DNA of 64,000 nt from Winogradskyella flava (GCF_014243395.1 NZ_JACLCP010000005.1:186001-250000); one strand, 5' to 3'. Positions 40,054 through 50,484 are shown, counted from the first letter of the stretch. Made by a program: numbers and translations. Notes: generated by a model not told the origin, from the sequence alone.

Positions 40054-43000
40054 CTAGAATATAAGTTTCTTCACTTTTATTGATCCATTTTCCAGCAGAA
40101 CTTTTACGATATAAACACCTGAACTTATGTTTTGAGTTTTATAGGTGTAGTAATCATTCTTAATGTCTAAATTCTTATGAATCAATCTACCTTTTATATC
40201 AAATAACTCAAAAGATATTATGTTGCTATACGAAGAGTTTACATTGATATTTTCATTAACTTTTATAATGTCTAAATTAGAAAGTGCTTCTTCATCATCT
40301 ATTCCTAACGTACTATTATTATTAAACCTTAGTATAAAGCGTTCATTAAAAATGCCTTGATTTGTTGTGAAAGAGTAAGGGCTGTTTCTTAAGTCGTGAA
40401 TCATATTTGTTTCTGTATCCTCTAAATATATGGTTTGAGAGGAATTTTCAAATAATCCATCAAGTTGATTTATAGAAACCGTATAATCGCCAGAGGTTAA
40501 TGTTTCATATCCTAAAGGTACTGAATCCGTATCTTCAAAAGGAAGCGCTCTGCCGTTTATAACAAGATCTTTATCTGAATTTATTGAATAAAACTTATGA
40601 CCAGAACCTTTTAATAAACGCCCGTCATATAATCTATCAATATTATTCGTTGCCCCTTCTACATATCCAACTAATATAGAGTTTGCTGTATTAGTACTTT
40701 CATCAACTAAGTCTAACCATATACGATGTCTTTCTATAGGATTTGAGCTGCCTCTGTAAAAGGCATTATTATTATATGAACTGCTTCTCATAATATTACT
40801 GAAGTTCACAGTATTTGGTGTTGATGCAGAGTGCAACATCAAAGCGAAAAAGCCTTGGCCAGATGCAATTAAGCCATCATCAAAACCAGCAGGTACTGAA
40901 CCTGTAGCACTTTCAGCCATATAATCACTTGATGAATAATTATAGGTATAATTTTCATAAAAAGGATTGGCTATAGCATTACTAGCAGGTGTCAAATGCC
41001 TCCAAAAGTATAAAGTACCATCGATTGCTGGGTTAGCGCCTAAAAAGGCACTTAGTGAAATAGCAGAAGGGTACGGATTTCCCAGTAAATTCCAGTTGTC
41101 ATCATCAGCTGTTGCTGTATTACCTACACCAGTATAATCAGCTCCATTATATGATCCTCTGGATATAGGAACAGATATTTGTCCGTTATTTAAAATACCC
41201 TCGAATTGAGCTTGGTTAGTTGCTACCGTACCCAAGAGACCTCTGACGATATATCCTTTACCAGGAATCATATTCTCTGCGGTATTAACCCAAGTACCAT
41301 GATTACCAGCTGTACCGTTTGCTACAGTTGGTATCCAATTGTAAATGCCAAAACTAGGACTACCTGGTGATACATCTTCTACATCAAAACCACTAACAGG
41401 AGAGGACCAATAGACATAGTCAAAATATCCTACTCCATTAACTCTTCTTCTATATTCTGCCACACCAATATTATTATTCGTAGCAACGTCATTGACTTGA
41501 ACGACACTTGCGTTAGTTCTTATTCTAAACCTTCCAGATGGTTCAACAATAATCTCATCATCTATGGTCAATGTTGAATTTGCTTGTTGTAATAAATCCG
41601 CACCATCCAAAATTTGCATATTTTTACCAAGTCCGTCTGCACCGTTGTATATGCGTGGATTAGTTGCTGTTGGAGGAATTGTAACGCAATTTGTGATATC
41701 TGGTACTCCTACAGGTGTCCAATTGTCTCCATCATGCCAATTATTATTGTCTGAGCCATTCCATGTCTTACTACCTGTTACTGTAACGGTAGTTGCATCA
41801 GATCTTACTATCGTAGAACTATTGCATAAGTTATAAGTTACCTCTGCAAAATATGTTGTCGTAGCTGTAGGGCTAACTGTTATTACACCATCATCATTAG
41901 GGTCAGCAATCTCGTTACCTGGTGCTATAGAATCTTCATACCATCTTAAGGTAGTAATAGATGATCCATCTGGTGTAAATCTCCAAGCTTCATTAGTTGC
42001 AGTCCAATTGGTGCTTAAGCTATTTCGATTAGGAGCAACTATCCCATTTGTAGCATCTTCTTGTAAACCAACAGCTGCGTTACCACCGTTCCAACCAGAA
42101 ACTACTTGCTTTTCTTTTATATAGACCTCAATAACATTAGTATCCTCATAAAAAACAATCATCCCAGTGTAAAGTTTTGAGTTGTCATCATACATTGGAA
42201 CATCACTCCAAGCTGCAACCAAGGCTTGGCATCCAGAATCTAGTGTAATTAACTGATAGCCTATTTCGCCACCAACTGAAGGGTCTACATCATGATAAAC
42301 ACCATATATTGATGGGCCAAAAAACAATCCGCCACTATTATCTGCATTGACGTTTGAAGGAATATTATCTGATATTCTCCAACCTGAGAAAGAATTTGCC
42401 AAACTCGTATCAAACGAGATAACCCCATTTGAACCAATTACACATGAACTGTATGTATTTCCATAAAAACAAAAGTCAAACGGGAGATTCACAACAGGTG
42501 ACCATCGGTCATCAATATTTACACTCACGGGATTAGCTAAACAATTAAATTGAAAAGGTGGGGTATAGGGTATAGACTCTACAGCGTAGCTAGATGTTTC
42601 ACCTAAATCTAAATACGTAGCTTCTATGTCTGTACTACCAACAGAGCAATTTATTGTGATATCTGAGCCACTTAAGCCTACTGCGCCTGCATCAACGGAA
42701 GGACAAGATAATGCTGAAGTTCCATTTGCTGTTGAGGTTGAACAGGGTTCAATTATACAAATTGAAAAAGTTCCATTATTTCTAGCATTACTAGACCAAC
42801 TATATACTCTGATATAGTATGTATTACCTACCGTTAAAGTAGTTAGCGTTGTGCTTTCAGGGGCTGTGCCACCAAAATCATCTACACAAATAATTGACGA
42901 ACCACCGCAGCTACCATCAAATACTTCAAAAGCAATATCCCTTAATGATGACCCTCCCGCTCTTATTGTATGTTCAGAATTTGTTGCCGTAAAGGAATAC

Positions 43001-43692
43001 CAAACGTCATCATTTGCAGTACCAGAGCATCCAGGTAGAGATTGAGAAGCACCATGAGTCGTACCAATTGTATTCTCGCATGTGGTATTAGAAGTTAAAG
43101 GTATTGCATTTGCACATGCATCATTAGCCGGTACTTGGTAAGCTCTGATAAAAATATCATCAATAAGCACACGGTCGCTATCGTCGTTGCCATCACTTCT
43201 AAACCTAAATCTTGAATTTGGACCAAATGTAAAGTTTGCAGCTGTAATAGAAAGATTAGAGGTGTAAGTAATATCATTATTTACACCAGATCCCGTGATG
43301 TATGTAACTAAAATATCAGTATCGGTAAAATTACCATTAGCACTGTATTCAACAAAGAAATCATCGCCACTTTCAGTGCCTAATAACCTAAACCTAAACC
43401 TAATATCTATTTGACCATAGACAGTTAAATCAACAGCATCAGAAAATACTGAGGCATTCGCGCCAGTATCGTCACGAAGTCTTATATTCCAATTTCCTCC
43501 AACGAATGTATTATTGGATCTGGCACAATCATCGCCACCGTCATTCCAATCTCCAAAACCAGTTTCAAAATTATCATTGAATATGGTTACTTGTGCATCT
43601 ACTAGATGGCCCGAAAATAAGATAAATCCTAGGGCTATAAGCGAAAAATATTTATTGTATTTGGATACAATCAAGCGTAAAGTATTCTTCAT
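40054..43692 (-). CDS. Large T9SS-secreted multidomain protein with nidogen-like domain
   Basis: 1212 residues. The signal peptide is near 1-33 (LIALGFILFSGHLVDAQ). About 35-185 is a CBM/MAM-like beta-sandwich (FNDNFETGFGDWNDGGDDCA). About 190-320 is a pre-peptidase C-terminal-type domain (NDDVWYSFTATNSEHTIRAG). About 370-580 is nidogen-like (PFDFCFYGNTYSSCVIGSNG, GYQLITLDSGCQALVAAWSD). About 640-1090 is a beta-rich region with NNWHDGDNWTPVGVP. The last 80 residues are a type A T9SS sorting domain (FELFDIKGRLIHKN, SSGVYIVKVLLENGSIKVKK). Likely surface-attached or released; adhesion or matrix role inferred. Not co-transcribed with neighbours. Confidence 0.9.
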   Translation of the reverse strand: MKNTLRLIVSKYNKYFSLIALGFILFSGHLVDAQVTIFNDNFETGFGDWNDGGDDCARSNNTFVGGNWNIRLRDDTGANASVFSDAVDLTVYGQIDIRFRFRLLGTESGDDFFVEYSANGNFTDTDILVTYITGSGVNNDITYTSNLSITAANFTFGPNSRFRFRSDGNDDSDRVLIDDIFIRAYQVPANDACANAIPLTSNTTCENTIGTTHGASQSLPGCSGTANDDVWYSFTATNSEHTIRAGGSSLRDIAFEVFDGSCGGSSIICVDDFGGTAPESTTLTTLTVGNTYYIRVYSWSSNARNNGTFSICIIEPCSTSTANGTSALSCPSVDAGAVGLSGSDITINCSVGSTDIEATYLDLGETSSYAVESIPYTPPFQFNCLANPVSVNIDDRWSPVVNLPFDFCFYGNTYSSCVIGSNGVISFDTSLANSFSGWRISDNIPSNVNADNSGGLFFGPSIYGVYHDVDPSVGGEIGYQLITLDSGCQALVAAWSDVPMYDDNSKLYTGMIVFYEDTNVIEVYIKEKQVVSGWNGGNAAVGLQEDATNGIVAPNRNSLSTNWTATNEAWRFTPDGSSITTLRWYEDSIAPGNEIADPNDDGVITVSPTATTTYFAEVTYNLCNSSTIVRSDATTVTVTGSKTWNGSDNNNWHDGDNWTPVGVPDITNCVTIPPTATNPRIYNGADGLGKNMQILDGADLLQQANSTLTIDDEIIVEPSGRFRIRTNASVVQVNDVATNNNIGVAEYRRRVNGVGYFDYVYWSSPVSGFDVEDVSPGSPSFGIYNWIPTVANGTAGNHGTWVNTAENMIPGKGYIVRGLLGTVATNQAQFEGILNNGQISVPISRGSYNGADYTGVGNTATADDDNWNLLGNPYPSAISLSAFLGANPAIDGTLYFWRHLTPASNAIANPFYENYTYNYSSSDYMAESATGSVPAGFDDGLIASGQGFFALMLHSASTPNTVNFSNIMRSSSYNNNAFYRGSSNPIERHRIWLDLVDESTNTANSILVGYVEGATNNIDRLYDGRLLKGSGHKFYSINSDKDLVINGRALPFEDTDSVPLGYETLTSGDYTVSINQLDGLFENSSQTIYLEDTETNMIHDLRNSPYSFTTNQGIFNERFILRFNNNSTLGIDDEEALSNLDIIKVNENINVNSSYSNIISFELFDIKGRLIHKNLDIKNDYYTYKTQNISSGVYIVKVLLENGSIKVKKLIF

Positions 43693-43910
43693 AACACGTA
43701 GGTTTTTGAAATGAATTTTTTCATTTTACATATTTAGATTTAGGCTAAACTAAATATCAAAAATCAAGTAAATCACGAATTTTATGTCTAGTTTAAGAAG
43801 CAAACGTAAGAAAAAAAAACAAAAAAAAATAATTTTTTACCGATAAAACGACAAAAAACATCGTTTAATTGTAAATTAAAAGTTTGCTTATTACAAAATG
43901 TACAATATTG

Positions 43911-44849
43911 ATGCTTGAGAATAGTTGTTTATTTTTGCTTAATCCTAATTTTAAACTAAAAACTATTAATCAAGAGGTGTTTTTCAAAGATTCTGCCACT
44001 AGTCTTTTCATAAAGCGAGAAGATCTGTTGCATCCATTTATATCGGGAAATAAATACCGCAAACTAAAATATAATATTAAAAGGGCAAAGGAAACTGATG
44101 CAAGATTGCTATTGACATTTGGAGGTGCTTTTTCCAACCACATTGCGTCAGTAGCTTATGCGGGGAGAGAGCATGGGTTTAATACTGTTGGTGTTGTAAG
44201 AGGCGATGAATTGTCATTGAAGCAAAGTTTAAACCCTACTCTAAAGTTTGCCTGTGATTGTGGTATGGAGCTCAAATTTATTTCTAGAAAAGATTATAGA
44301 AGAAAAGGAGATAAGCATTACATTGAAATTCTTAAGGCAGAGTATGGTGAATTTTTTTTAATACCAGAGGGAGGAACCAACTCAATGGCCGTTAAGGGAT
44401 GTGAAGAGATTTTGGAGTCTATTGATTTGCATTTTGACTATATCTGCTGTGCAGTAGGAACCGGAGGTACGATCTCTGGCTTGATAAATGCATCTCGACC
44501 GCATCAAAAAATATTAGGATTTCCAGCATTAAAAGGAGATTTTTTACGAGAAGATATTCGTAAATTTGCAAAACGGGATAACTGGGAATTAATAACCGAT
44601 TATCATTTTGGAGGTTATGCTAAAATAAAGCCAGAACTGATTACGTTTATCAATAGGTTTAAAACCGACTATCATATTCCTTTGGATCCAATTTATACAG
44701 GAAAAATGATGTATGGTATCTTAGATTTGATAGATCATGGATTTTTTCCTGAACATGCCAAGATATTAGCAATCCATACTGGAGGACTTCAAGGAATTGA
44801 AGGAATGAATATAAAATTAGAAAAAAAGGGGTGGTCTTTAATAGAATGA
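43911..44849 (+). CDS. PLP-dependent ACC deaminase / D-cysteine desulfhydrase-like protein
   Basis: 312 residues from the ATG at 43911 (an upstream TTG at 43884 adds nine residues). Fold-type II: LFIKREDLLHPFISGNKYRK has the PLP lysine (GNKYRKL), TFGGAFSNHIASVAYAG the substrate loop, and CCAVGTGGTISGL the phosphate-binding glycines. It is shorter than true ACC deaminases (about 338) and more like the D-cysteine desulfhydrase group; substrate not determined. Its TGA overlaps the next ATG by 4 bases. Confidence 0.87.
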   Translation: MLENSCLFLLNPNFKLKTINQEVFFKDSATSLFIKREDLLHPFISGNKYRKLKYNIKRAKETDARLLLTFGGAFSNHIASVAYAGREHGFNTVGVVRGDELSLKQSLNPTLKFACDCGMELKFISRKDYRRKGDKHYIEILKAEYGEFFLIPEGGTNSMAVKGCEEILESIDLHFDYICCAVGTGGTISGLINASRPHQKILGFPALKGDFLREDIRKFAKRDNWELITDYHFGGYAKIKPELITFINRFKTDYHIPLDPIYTGKMMYGILDLIDHGFFPEHAKILAIHTGGLQGIEGMNIKLEKKGWSLIE

Positions 44850-45646
44850 ATTTAAAGCTTAAACATATAGTATTTGTCTTAGTTCTAGTTGTCTTAAGTT
44901 GTGGACCTAAAAAAGGTATCGCCACAAAGAAAAAGCACGAAAAACAGCGAACGGAAAGTACCAAAGAACGACATAGCGAACTTTTTGATAAGGAAGAAAA
45001 AGAAAAAACTGTAAAGCCACCTACTTCTGTGAGTCTTTATATAGAAAGTTACGCTGATATTGCAAAGTCTGAGATGCGCAAGTCCAAAATTCCCGCAAGT
45101 ATTACGCTAGCGCAAGGCATTTTAGAATCGGCTTCTGGTAAAGGAAGATTGGCAGTTAAAGCAAATAATCATTTTGGTATTAAATGTCACGGATGGAAAG
45201 GCGCTAAAATTTACCATGATGATGACCGTTCACAGGAATGTTTTAGAAAGTATAAGAAAGCAGAATCTTCTTATGAAGACCATTCAGATTTTTTAACAGG
45301 GCGTAAGCGTTATGCTAAACTTTTTAAGTTAAAAGCAGATGATTACAAAGGCTGGGCCAAAGGCCTGAGAGAAGCTGGTTACGCAACAGACAGAAAATAT
45401 CCCCAAAAACTCATCAGTTTAATAGAGCGTTATAAGCTTTATAGGTATGATGATGAGGTCCTAAGCGGTAAGATTGTTCAAAAGGTAAGGGTAGATAGTG
45501 GCGTTATGAGATACGTTGTTATCAAGGGAGATACCTTATATTCACTGTCTAAACGTTACAATACAACTGTAGATGCTATAAAGAATTTAAATAACTTCGA
45601 TTCCAATGATCTTGTTGTTGGTCAAGAAATAATGATTCCTAATTAA
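44846..45646 (+). CDS. Glucosaminidase (GH73) lipoprotein with LysM domain
   Basis: 266 residues from ATG 44846. Signal MNLKLKHIVFVLVLVVLSC with lipobox VLSC. A basic linker leads to the GH73 domain at about 65-200 (KIPASITLAQGILESASGKG with the catalytic Glu in GILES; NNHFGIKCHGW; YKKAESSYEDHSDFL). The C-terminal LysM is at about 220-266 (YVVIKGDTLYSLSKRYNTTV). It cuts the glycan strand of peptidoglycan between GlcNAc and MurNAc in the periplasm. Coupled to the upstream PLP gene and 3 bases before hemL. Confidence 0.93.
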   Translation: MNLKLKHIVFVLVLVVLSCGPKKGIATKKKHEKQRTESTKERHSELFDKEEKEKTVKPPTSVSLYIESYADIAKSEMRKSKIPASITLAQGILESASGKGRLAVKANNHFGIKCHGWKGAKIYHDDDRSQECFRKYKKAESSYEDHSDFLTGRKRYAKLFKLKADDYKGWAKGLREAGYATDRKYPQKLISLIERYKLYRYDDEVLSGKIVQKVRVDSGVMRYVVIKGDTLYSLSKRYNTTVDAIKNLNNFDSNDLVVGQEIMIPN

Positions 45647-45649
45647 TCT

Positions 45650-46936
45650 ATGTTTTATCAAAGAAGTAGTGCGCTTTTTAAGGAAGCCCAAGTTGTAATC
45701 CCGGGAGGCGTAAATTCGCCAGTAAGGGCGTTTAAAGCCGTTGGAGGCACTCCGATTTTTGCGAAATCTGCAAAAGGTGCATATATATATGATGAAGATG
45801 ACAACCGATTTATTGATTATATCAATTCTTGGGGTCCGATGTTATTGGGTCACGCATTTTCACCAGTAGTAGAAGCTGTAATAGACAGGACAAGAGAAGG
45901 CACTTCTTTTGGTATGCCAACGGCTTTAGAAACTGAAATCGCTCAACTGGCTGTCTCAATGGTTCCTAATATCGATAAAATCCGGTTCGTGAATTCAGGT
46001 ACCGAAGCCTGCATGAGTGCAATTCGATTAGCTCGAGGATTTACAAATAAGGATAAAATTATAAAGTTTGCTGGATGCTATCATGGGCACAGTGACTCTT
46101 TTTTAATTGCTGCAGGTAGTGGTGCCGTGACATTTGGTACACCAAATAGTCCTGGTGTAACTCAAGGTACTGCTAAGGATACATTATTGGCTAGGTTCAA
46201 TAATATTGACAACGTCAAAGAACTAGTTGCTGCTAACGTCAATGAAATTGCAGCTATAATCGTAGAGCCAGTGGCTGGGAATATGGGTTGTATACCTCCT
46301 GTTGCTGGTTTTTTAGAAGGATTGAGAAGTATTTGCGATACTAACAATATCTTGCTCATTTTTGATGAGGTAATGACTGGCTTTAGATTGGCTAAAGGAG
46401 GTGTCCAAGAACTAAAAAATGTTAATGCTGATATTGTTTGCTTCGGAAAAGTAATTGGAGGTGGCTTACCTGTTGGTGCATTTGCAGCTAGGAATGAGAT
46501 AATGAACCATTTGGCGCCTCTAGGTCCGGTTTACCAAGCTGGAACGCTAAGTGGAAATCCATTAGCCATGGCTGCAGGATTAGCCATGTTAAAAGCTATA
46601 GAGAAAGATAAAGGTCTTATGAATAGATTGGAGGAGAAGACTAAATACCTCCATAATGGAATTGCAGATGCTTTAAATAAAAATAATGTAGTCCATACAA
46701 TAAATAGAATTGGTTCAATGATTTCTGTTCATTTCTCTGATAAAGAGGTTGTTGATTTTGATAGTGCTGCCAAAGGGAATAACGATACGTTTAAAAAATT
46801 CTTCCATGGCATGTTGAATAGGGGGATTTATATTGCACCAAGCGCATTTGAAAGTTGGTTTATAACGGATGCACTTACGTATCAAGATTTGAACGAAACA
46901 ATCGCTGCGGTAGAAGAAATTGCAAAGGAACTTTAA
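45650..46936 (+). CDS. hemL: Glutamate-1-semialdehyde 2,1-aminomutase
   Basis: 428 residues. Class III aminotransferase fold: [20 protein letters not shown] at the N-terminus, [38 protein letters not shown], and the PLP lysine Lys267 in [15 protein letters not shown]. It makes 5-aminolevulinate from glutamate-1-semialdehyde (C5 haem pathway). ATG is 3 bases after the preceding stop, so it ends a three-gene unit terminated by the hairpin at 46941. Confidence 0.97.
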   Translation: MFYQRSSALFKEAQVVIPGGVNSPVRAFKAVGGTPIFAKSAKGAYIYDEDDNRFIDYINSWGPMLLGHAFSPVVEAVIDRTREGTSFGMPTALETEIAQLAVSMVPNIDKIRFVNSGTEACMSAIRLARGFTNKDKIIKFAGCYHGHSDSFLIAAGSGAVTFGTPNSPGVTQGTAKDTLLARFNNIDNVKELVAANVNEIAAIIVEPVAGNMGCIPPVAGFLEGLRSICDTNNILLIFDEVMTGFRLAKGGVQELKNVNADIVCFGKVIGGGLPVGAFAARNEIMNHLAPLGPVYQAGTLSGNPLAMAAGLAMLKAIEKDKGLMNRLEEKTKYLHNGIADALNKNNVVHTINRIGSMISVHFSDKEVVDFDSAAKGNNDTFKKFFHGMLNRGIYIAPSAFESWFITDALTYQDLNETIAAVEEIAKEL

Positions 46937-46940
46937 ATAA

Positions 46941-46971
46941 AAAAAGCCTCACTAAGATTGAGGCTTTTTTT
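46941..46971. terminator. Bidirectional terminator after hemL
   Basis: AAAAAGCCTCA (46941-46951) pairs perfectly with TGAGGCTTTTT (46959-46969), loop of 7, with T-runs on both strands. It serves hemL and the convergent gene at 46995. Confidence 0.92.
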
Positions 46972-46994
46972 ATTTTATTATTTTGAAAGTACAG

Positions 46995-47324
46995 CTATAG
47001 TTCATCCAAAGTTTTATACTTTTCAAATTGAACCTTAGTGAGAATTGCCTCCATTTTAAGTAACAATTTAGTGTCCAACTTTTTTAAAGATGTATTATTG
47101 GTAGTCCCTGTACTTTTCAATCTGTCTTTTTTTGTTAGGTACTCTTTGAGTACATCATAAACGTTATCTTTCTGATTGTCTTCCAAATCTAGGGACTTGC
47201 TTAGTGCTTTAGTCTGTTTTATGGCTTCTTTGGATATTTCCGTTGCAGCACTCTGGGCTGTTATAGATTGAGTACCCGCTAACATAGCTAGGGCGAATAA
47301 ACATAAGGTAATTAATTTTTTCAT
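46995..47324 (-). CDS. Small secreted protein, Spy/LTXXQ-like
   Basis: 109 residues from the ATG at 47324 (MKKLITLCLFALAMLAGTQS, signal peptide); a longer frame to 47393 precedes the signal and is rejected. The mature part is helical, with LSKSLDLEDNQKDNVYDVLK and a C-terminal KMEAILTKVQFEKYKTL. The last block resembles the LTxxQ motif of CpxP/Spy-like periplasmic chaperones. The next gene upstream (47410) has the same plan, so I regard them as diverged paralogues. Function not proven. Confidence 0.75.
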   Translation of the reverse strand: MKKLITLCLFALAMLAGTQSITAQSAATEISKEAIKQTKALSKSLDLEDNQKDNVYDVLKEYLTKKDRLKSTGTTNNTSLKKLDTKLLLKMEAILTKVQFEKYKTLDEL

Positions 47325-47409
47325 CTGAAATTGTTTCGTTTTTCGCTTACTAAAATAACAATTAATTTTATTTAACTCTAGTTTTTCAACCAAAAGGTCA
47401 TTCCTTTAT

Positions 47410-47859
47410 TTAGTTTTCCTTAATCATTACTTTCTTGTAAGATTTTCTCTTTTGAAGATTATACTGTTGATACTTTTTGTATTGTTCTTCTGATAGAATT
47501 TCCTTTAATTTTTCATTTAGGTCTTGAGAAAGCTCTACGTTTTGATTTAAGACAGTTCTACTTAACTCAGCCTTATCTGACTTTACTTTAATAGCCGTTT
47601 TTTCTTTTACACCTTTCTTTGGGTTTTGTTCCGAAGCAAAGTGCTTTAGCATTATCTCATGCACTTTTTCATACTGTTCAGTGGAAAGGTCGAGATGCCC
47701 TGATAATTTTTTAGTTTCAATGTCAGCTTTATAATTTGGTGATTGATTTTGCGAATCAATTTCCTGGCTCGTCTGCACGGATACCTTTTTAACTTCTTTT
47801 TCTTGTGCGAAAGAGTTTAAGGTAAACAGAGCGATTGCAGCAATTATTAGATTTTTCAT
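47410..47859 (-). CDS. Small secreted protein, Spy/LTXXQ-like
   Basis: 149 residues. Signal peptide MKNLIIAAIALFTLNSFAQ. The mature part is charged and helical: LSGHLDLSTEQYEKVHEIML and LNEKLKEILSEEQYKKYQQY, the second being an LTxxQ-type motif. It ends in a very basic tail (KRKSYKKVMIKEN). Same layout as the gene at 46995, 85 bases apart on the same strand; probably an operon. A periplasmic chaperone or stress-response role is an inference from the motif only. Confidence 0.75.
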   Translation of the reverse strand: MKNLIIAAIALFTLNSFAQEKEVKKVSVQTSQEIDSQNQSPNYKADIETKKLSGHLDLSTEQYEKVHEIMLKHFASEQNPKKGVKEKTAIKVKSDKAELSRTVLNQNVELSQDLNEKLKEILSEEQYKKYQQYNLQKRKSYKKVMIKEN

Positions 47860-47934
47860 TTTTTGTTCTTTTAAATTATGATATTGGGTTTATTGGGCTA
47901 AATGTAATAAATTTTATTTTGAAACCTATTGTTA

Positions 47935-49431
47935 TTAAGGAGTTAAGAGCTTTAAGGTGGTATGGTATAGCTCGTTTTTTTCAATCTTATTTTTCAGCCA
48001 TGCATAAAAACTTATAACAAAGAGATCTTCTTGTTGTAGTGAAGTCCATTCAAAAGTTGATTTAAGTTCTTCTTCCAAATTTTTGTTATTTACAAGTTCT
48101 GGATTCTTATAGATACGCTCGGCAAAGTTTAAAAAAATTAATATTCGCTTTTGATTAATTTCTTTCAAATATGTTGAGTATCGACGTCTAAAACTTTTTA
48201 GTCTGGAATAGAGTAAGTCTTCTTCTTGCAGTTCTATATAGAGTAATATCTCTGCAAGGCTCTTTTTGATCACCCAATCTATGCCTGCTTTTTCAATATA
48301 ATATGAATCCTTATGATAAAAGTTTGATGCAGCTGATTTGGCTTTACTATAATCTTCTTTTTGAAAATAGAACATTAAGAGTGATAAGTGTAGGTCTAGA
48401 AGTGACTCTATGTCTCCATGTTTTTTATTGATAGTGGCTTCTACAAGATCAATGGCCTTGTTCTGATTATCACTGAAATTATGGTTTAAAGCCTCTACCA
48501 AGGTTTTCTTAAGAATAAATTCTTTTAAATACACCCCCTTTTTAAGCAGCATTAATTCTTCCATTTCTTGAATGTATTTAAGTGAAGATTTAAATTTCCT
48601 ATTTCTGAAAAGTGTATTCGCAATAATGTATACTATATGTATTTGATAGTATAATTGTTTATTGGTTTCTTTTTTCTCTTTTAGGATTTTATAGCTTTTT
48701 AAAACAAAATTTTCAATTTCAAAATAGCTATTGGTGACCAAAGCAGAAATGTTAACAATAGCTAAGATTTGATAAAGAGATTTAAATGATAAGGATTCGC
48801 TGAGTTCTATATTATTATTTTTTAGAATAATATGGAGCTCATTTTCAAAGTCAACAACTTTTCCTTGATAGCTAATGGTGTTGAGAACAGATTTAAGCTT
48901 AGCGTAAACAATATTAAGCTGATCTTCCAATTGGTGTTTTTTGTGATTTTCAGTTTGCTTAAATATAAGGTTCTCCAAATTTATTTTTGGGTAGCTGGGA
49001 GCATATTGTATTTTGGTATGGTATATTTCATTAAGAATAGGATAGAGCAGATGCTCGTCTGCCAGCCGCTCAGCTTTATCCAGAATCTTGTAAGCGACGT
49101 CATAGTTTTTCTGAAGTAGATAAGTTCGTGAGGCTAAGATATACTTAATGATCTGCATATCGATTGAATTCTCATCTTCTAGATTTTTATTTGCAGTAAA
49201 ATCTATTAAAGATTGAAAGAGGCGTTTTCTTAGTGCATGATAGGCATTGCAATTTTCGACCTTATATAGCTGTCTGCATACGGCCTTAGAATTTAGATTC
49301 CGATTCGTTAGTAGCTTAAATAGCTGAATGTTTTTAGTATCCTTTCTCTTGTTTTTTTCTGCTAAATAAGAGATGAATTTTTGCTGATCTTCAGAATTAA
49401 AAGTTTCAACAATAGAATTTAATGCTATCAT
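47935..49431 (-). CDS. Large helical (TPR-like) protein, unknown function
   Basis: 498 residues, no signal peptide or membrane segment. Almost entirely alpha-helical by composition, with pairs of helices of about 35-40 residues reminiscent of TPR units (ILASRTYLLQKNYDVAYKIL; LLMFYFQKEDYSKAKSAASN; LYYQIHIVYIIANTLFRNRK). The N-terminus FNSEDQQKFISYLAEKNKRK, KLLTNRNLNSKAVCRQLY resembles a small helical bundle that could bind nucleic acid or protein. I recognise no named family. Cytosolic scaffold is the likeliest role. Upstream is a 150-base AT-rich spacer. Confidence 0.7.
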   Translation of the reverse strand: MIALNSIVETFNSEDQQKFISYLAEKNKRKDTKNIQLFKLLTNRNLNSKAVCRQLYKVENCNAYHALRKRLFQSLIDFTANKNLEDENSIDMQIIKYILASRTYLLQKNYDVAYKILDKAERLADEHLLYPILNEIYHTKIQYAPSYPKINLENLIFKQTENHKKHQLEDQLNIVYAKLKSVLNTISYQGKVVDFENELHIILKNNNIELSESLSFKSLYQILAIVNISALVTNSYFEIENFVLKSYKILKEKKETNKQLYYQIHIVYIIANTLFRNRKFKSSLKYIQEMEELMLLKKGVYLKEFILKKTLVEALNHNFSDNQNKAIDLVEATINKKHGDIESLLDLHLSLLMFYFQKEDYSKAKSAASNFYHKDSYYIEKAGIDWVIKKSLAEILLYIELQEEDLLYSRLKSFRRRYSTYLKEINQKRILIFLNFAERIYKNPELVNNKNLEEELKSTFEWTSLQQEDLFVISFYAWLKNKIEKNELYHTTLKLLTP

Positions 49432-49582
49432 TTAATCGTCATTATTATGTTGTAAAATACAATGAATATAAGTATATATATAATATATATAGTAAATATA
49501 TCGTCATTTTTTTATGAAATATGGTTTTTATGGATTGATGTTTTATTGCAGATTTGTCCTGTAATCATTAAAACAAAACATT

Positions 49583-50068
49583 ATGAATTATCAAACAACC
49601 GTGTCTTTAAAGGATGAAGAAAACGTAAAGACAAAAAAGAAAGAGAAGAAAGTTTATAATAATAAACCAACACCAGCTTTTATCGGAGCTTCTTGGACAG
49701 CTTTACTTATTGGTATGGTGTCTTACTGTATTGGCCTTTGGAATGCCTCAATGGAACTCAATGAAAAAGGCTACTACTTCACAATTTTGCTTTTTGGATT
49801 ATTCTCCGTTATTTCTGTTCAAAAAGCTGTACGAGATAAATTAGAAAATATACAAGTTACTGAAATGTATTATGGGATTAGTTGGTTTACCTCTATAGCG
49901 GCTATAGTATTGCTGGTCATTGGACTTTGGAATGCTGATCTGGAGCTAAGTGAAAAGGGATTTTATGGTATGTCTTTTACATTAAGTCTTTTTGCTGCGA
50001 TTGCGGTACAAAAAAACACAAGGGATGTGGCTTACATAGATAAGGAAATTGAAACTAAAAAAGATTGA
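49583..50068 (+). CDS. YiaA/YiaB-type inner-membrane protein with duplicated two-helix unit
   Basis: 161 residues. A charged N-terminus of about 30 residues, then two repeats: FIGASWTALLIGMVSYCIGL followed by WNASMELNEKGYYF, and YGISWFTSIAAIVLLVIGLW followed by NADLELSEKGFYG. Each has two helices, four in all. GLWNAxxELxEKGxY is the YiaAB two-helix signature. Role unknown in the family. Ended by the hairpin at 50101. Confidence 0.88.
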   Translation: MNYQTTVSLKDEENVKTKKKEKKVYNNKPTPAFIGASWTALLIGMVSYCIGLWNASMELNEKGYYFTILLFGLFSVISVQKAVRDKLENIQVTEMYYGISWFTSIAAIVLLVIGLWNADLELSEKGFYGMSFTLSLFAAIAVQKNTRDVAYIDKEIETKKD

Positions 50069-50100
50069 ATTAGTTTTAATGATGGTTAGTTAGTAACCTA

Positions 50101-50136
50101 AAACCTCGCGGACTGGTTTAGAGCTGCGAGGTTTTA
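50101..50136 (+). terminator. Rho-independent terminator after the YiaA-like gene
   Basis: AAACCTCGC (50101-50109) pairs with GCGAGGTTT (50126-50134), 16-base loop, followed by TAAAAT; the A/T flanks allow use on either strand. Confidence 0.8.
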
Positions 50137-50154
50137 AAATAAACTTCGCTAAAA

Positions 50155-50472
50155 CTATTTTACGTTTTCTGATAAAGAATACGTAAAATAAAGAATTAGG
50201 AAGAAGAATAAAACGACAAGCATTATAAGAAAAACGATCGCCTGATTTGTGGTAATACTAAAATTGGCCCATTTAGAGTTAGACCAGTTTGTACTGTTAA
50301 ATTTCTTCAAGTCAATGAGCTTAGAGCTAATCCAGATTAGGATTATTCCTATAATAGGAAGTAACACTTGGAATAAATTATAACTAAGTATAAATGATCT
50401 TCTATTTAGTGCAGAAAAAAAGAATAATACTCCAATAAGGCCTAATAAAATTCCAATTGTATTTCTTATCAT
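50155..50472 (-). CDS. Small membrane protein, unknown function
   Basis: 105 residues with three hydrophobic segments: TIGILLGLIGVLFFFSAL, LFQVLLPIIGIILIWISS and AIVFLIMLVVLFFFLILYFT. The middle loop (KKFNSTNWSNSKWANFSI) is polar. No recognisable family. It is divergent from the CPBP gene with 12 bases between starts, and convergent with the YiaA-like gene. Confidence 0.6.
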   Translation of the reverse strand: MIRNTIGILLGLIGVLFFFSALNRRSFILSYNLFQVLLPIIGIILIWISSKLIDLKKFNSTNWSNSKWANFSITTNQAIVFLIMLVVLFFFLILYFTYSLSENVK

Positions 50473-50484
50473 AAATTAAAAATA

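Noticed and set aside
44831..44845. Upstream start for the glucosaminidase gene
   Set aside because: It adds residues before a normal lipoprotein signal; ATG 44846 with ATGA overlap is the better start.
49455..49505. AT-rich palindromic run as a possible replication origin
   Set aside because: It is simple TA-rich sequence without DnaA boxes, and neighbouring genes give no origin context.
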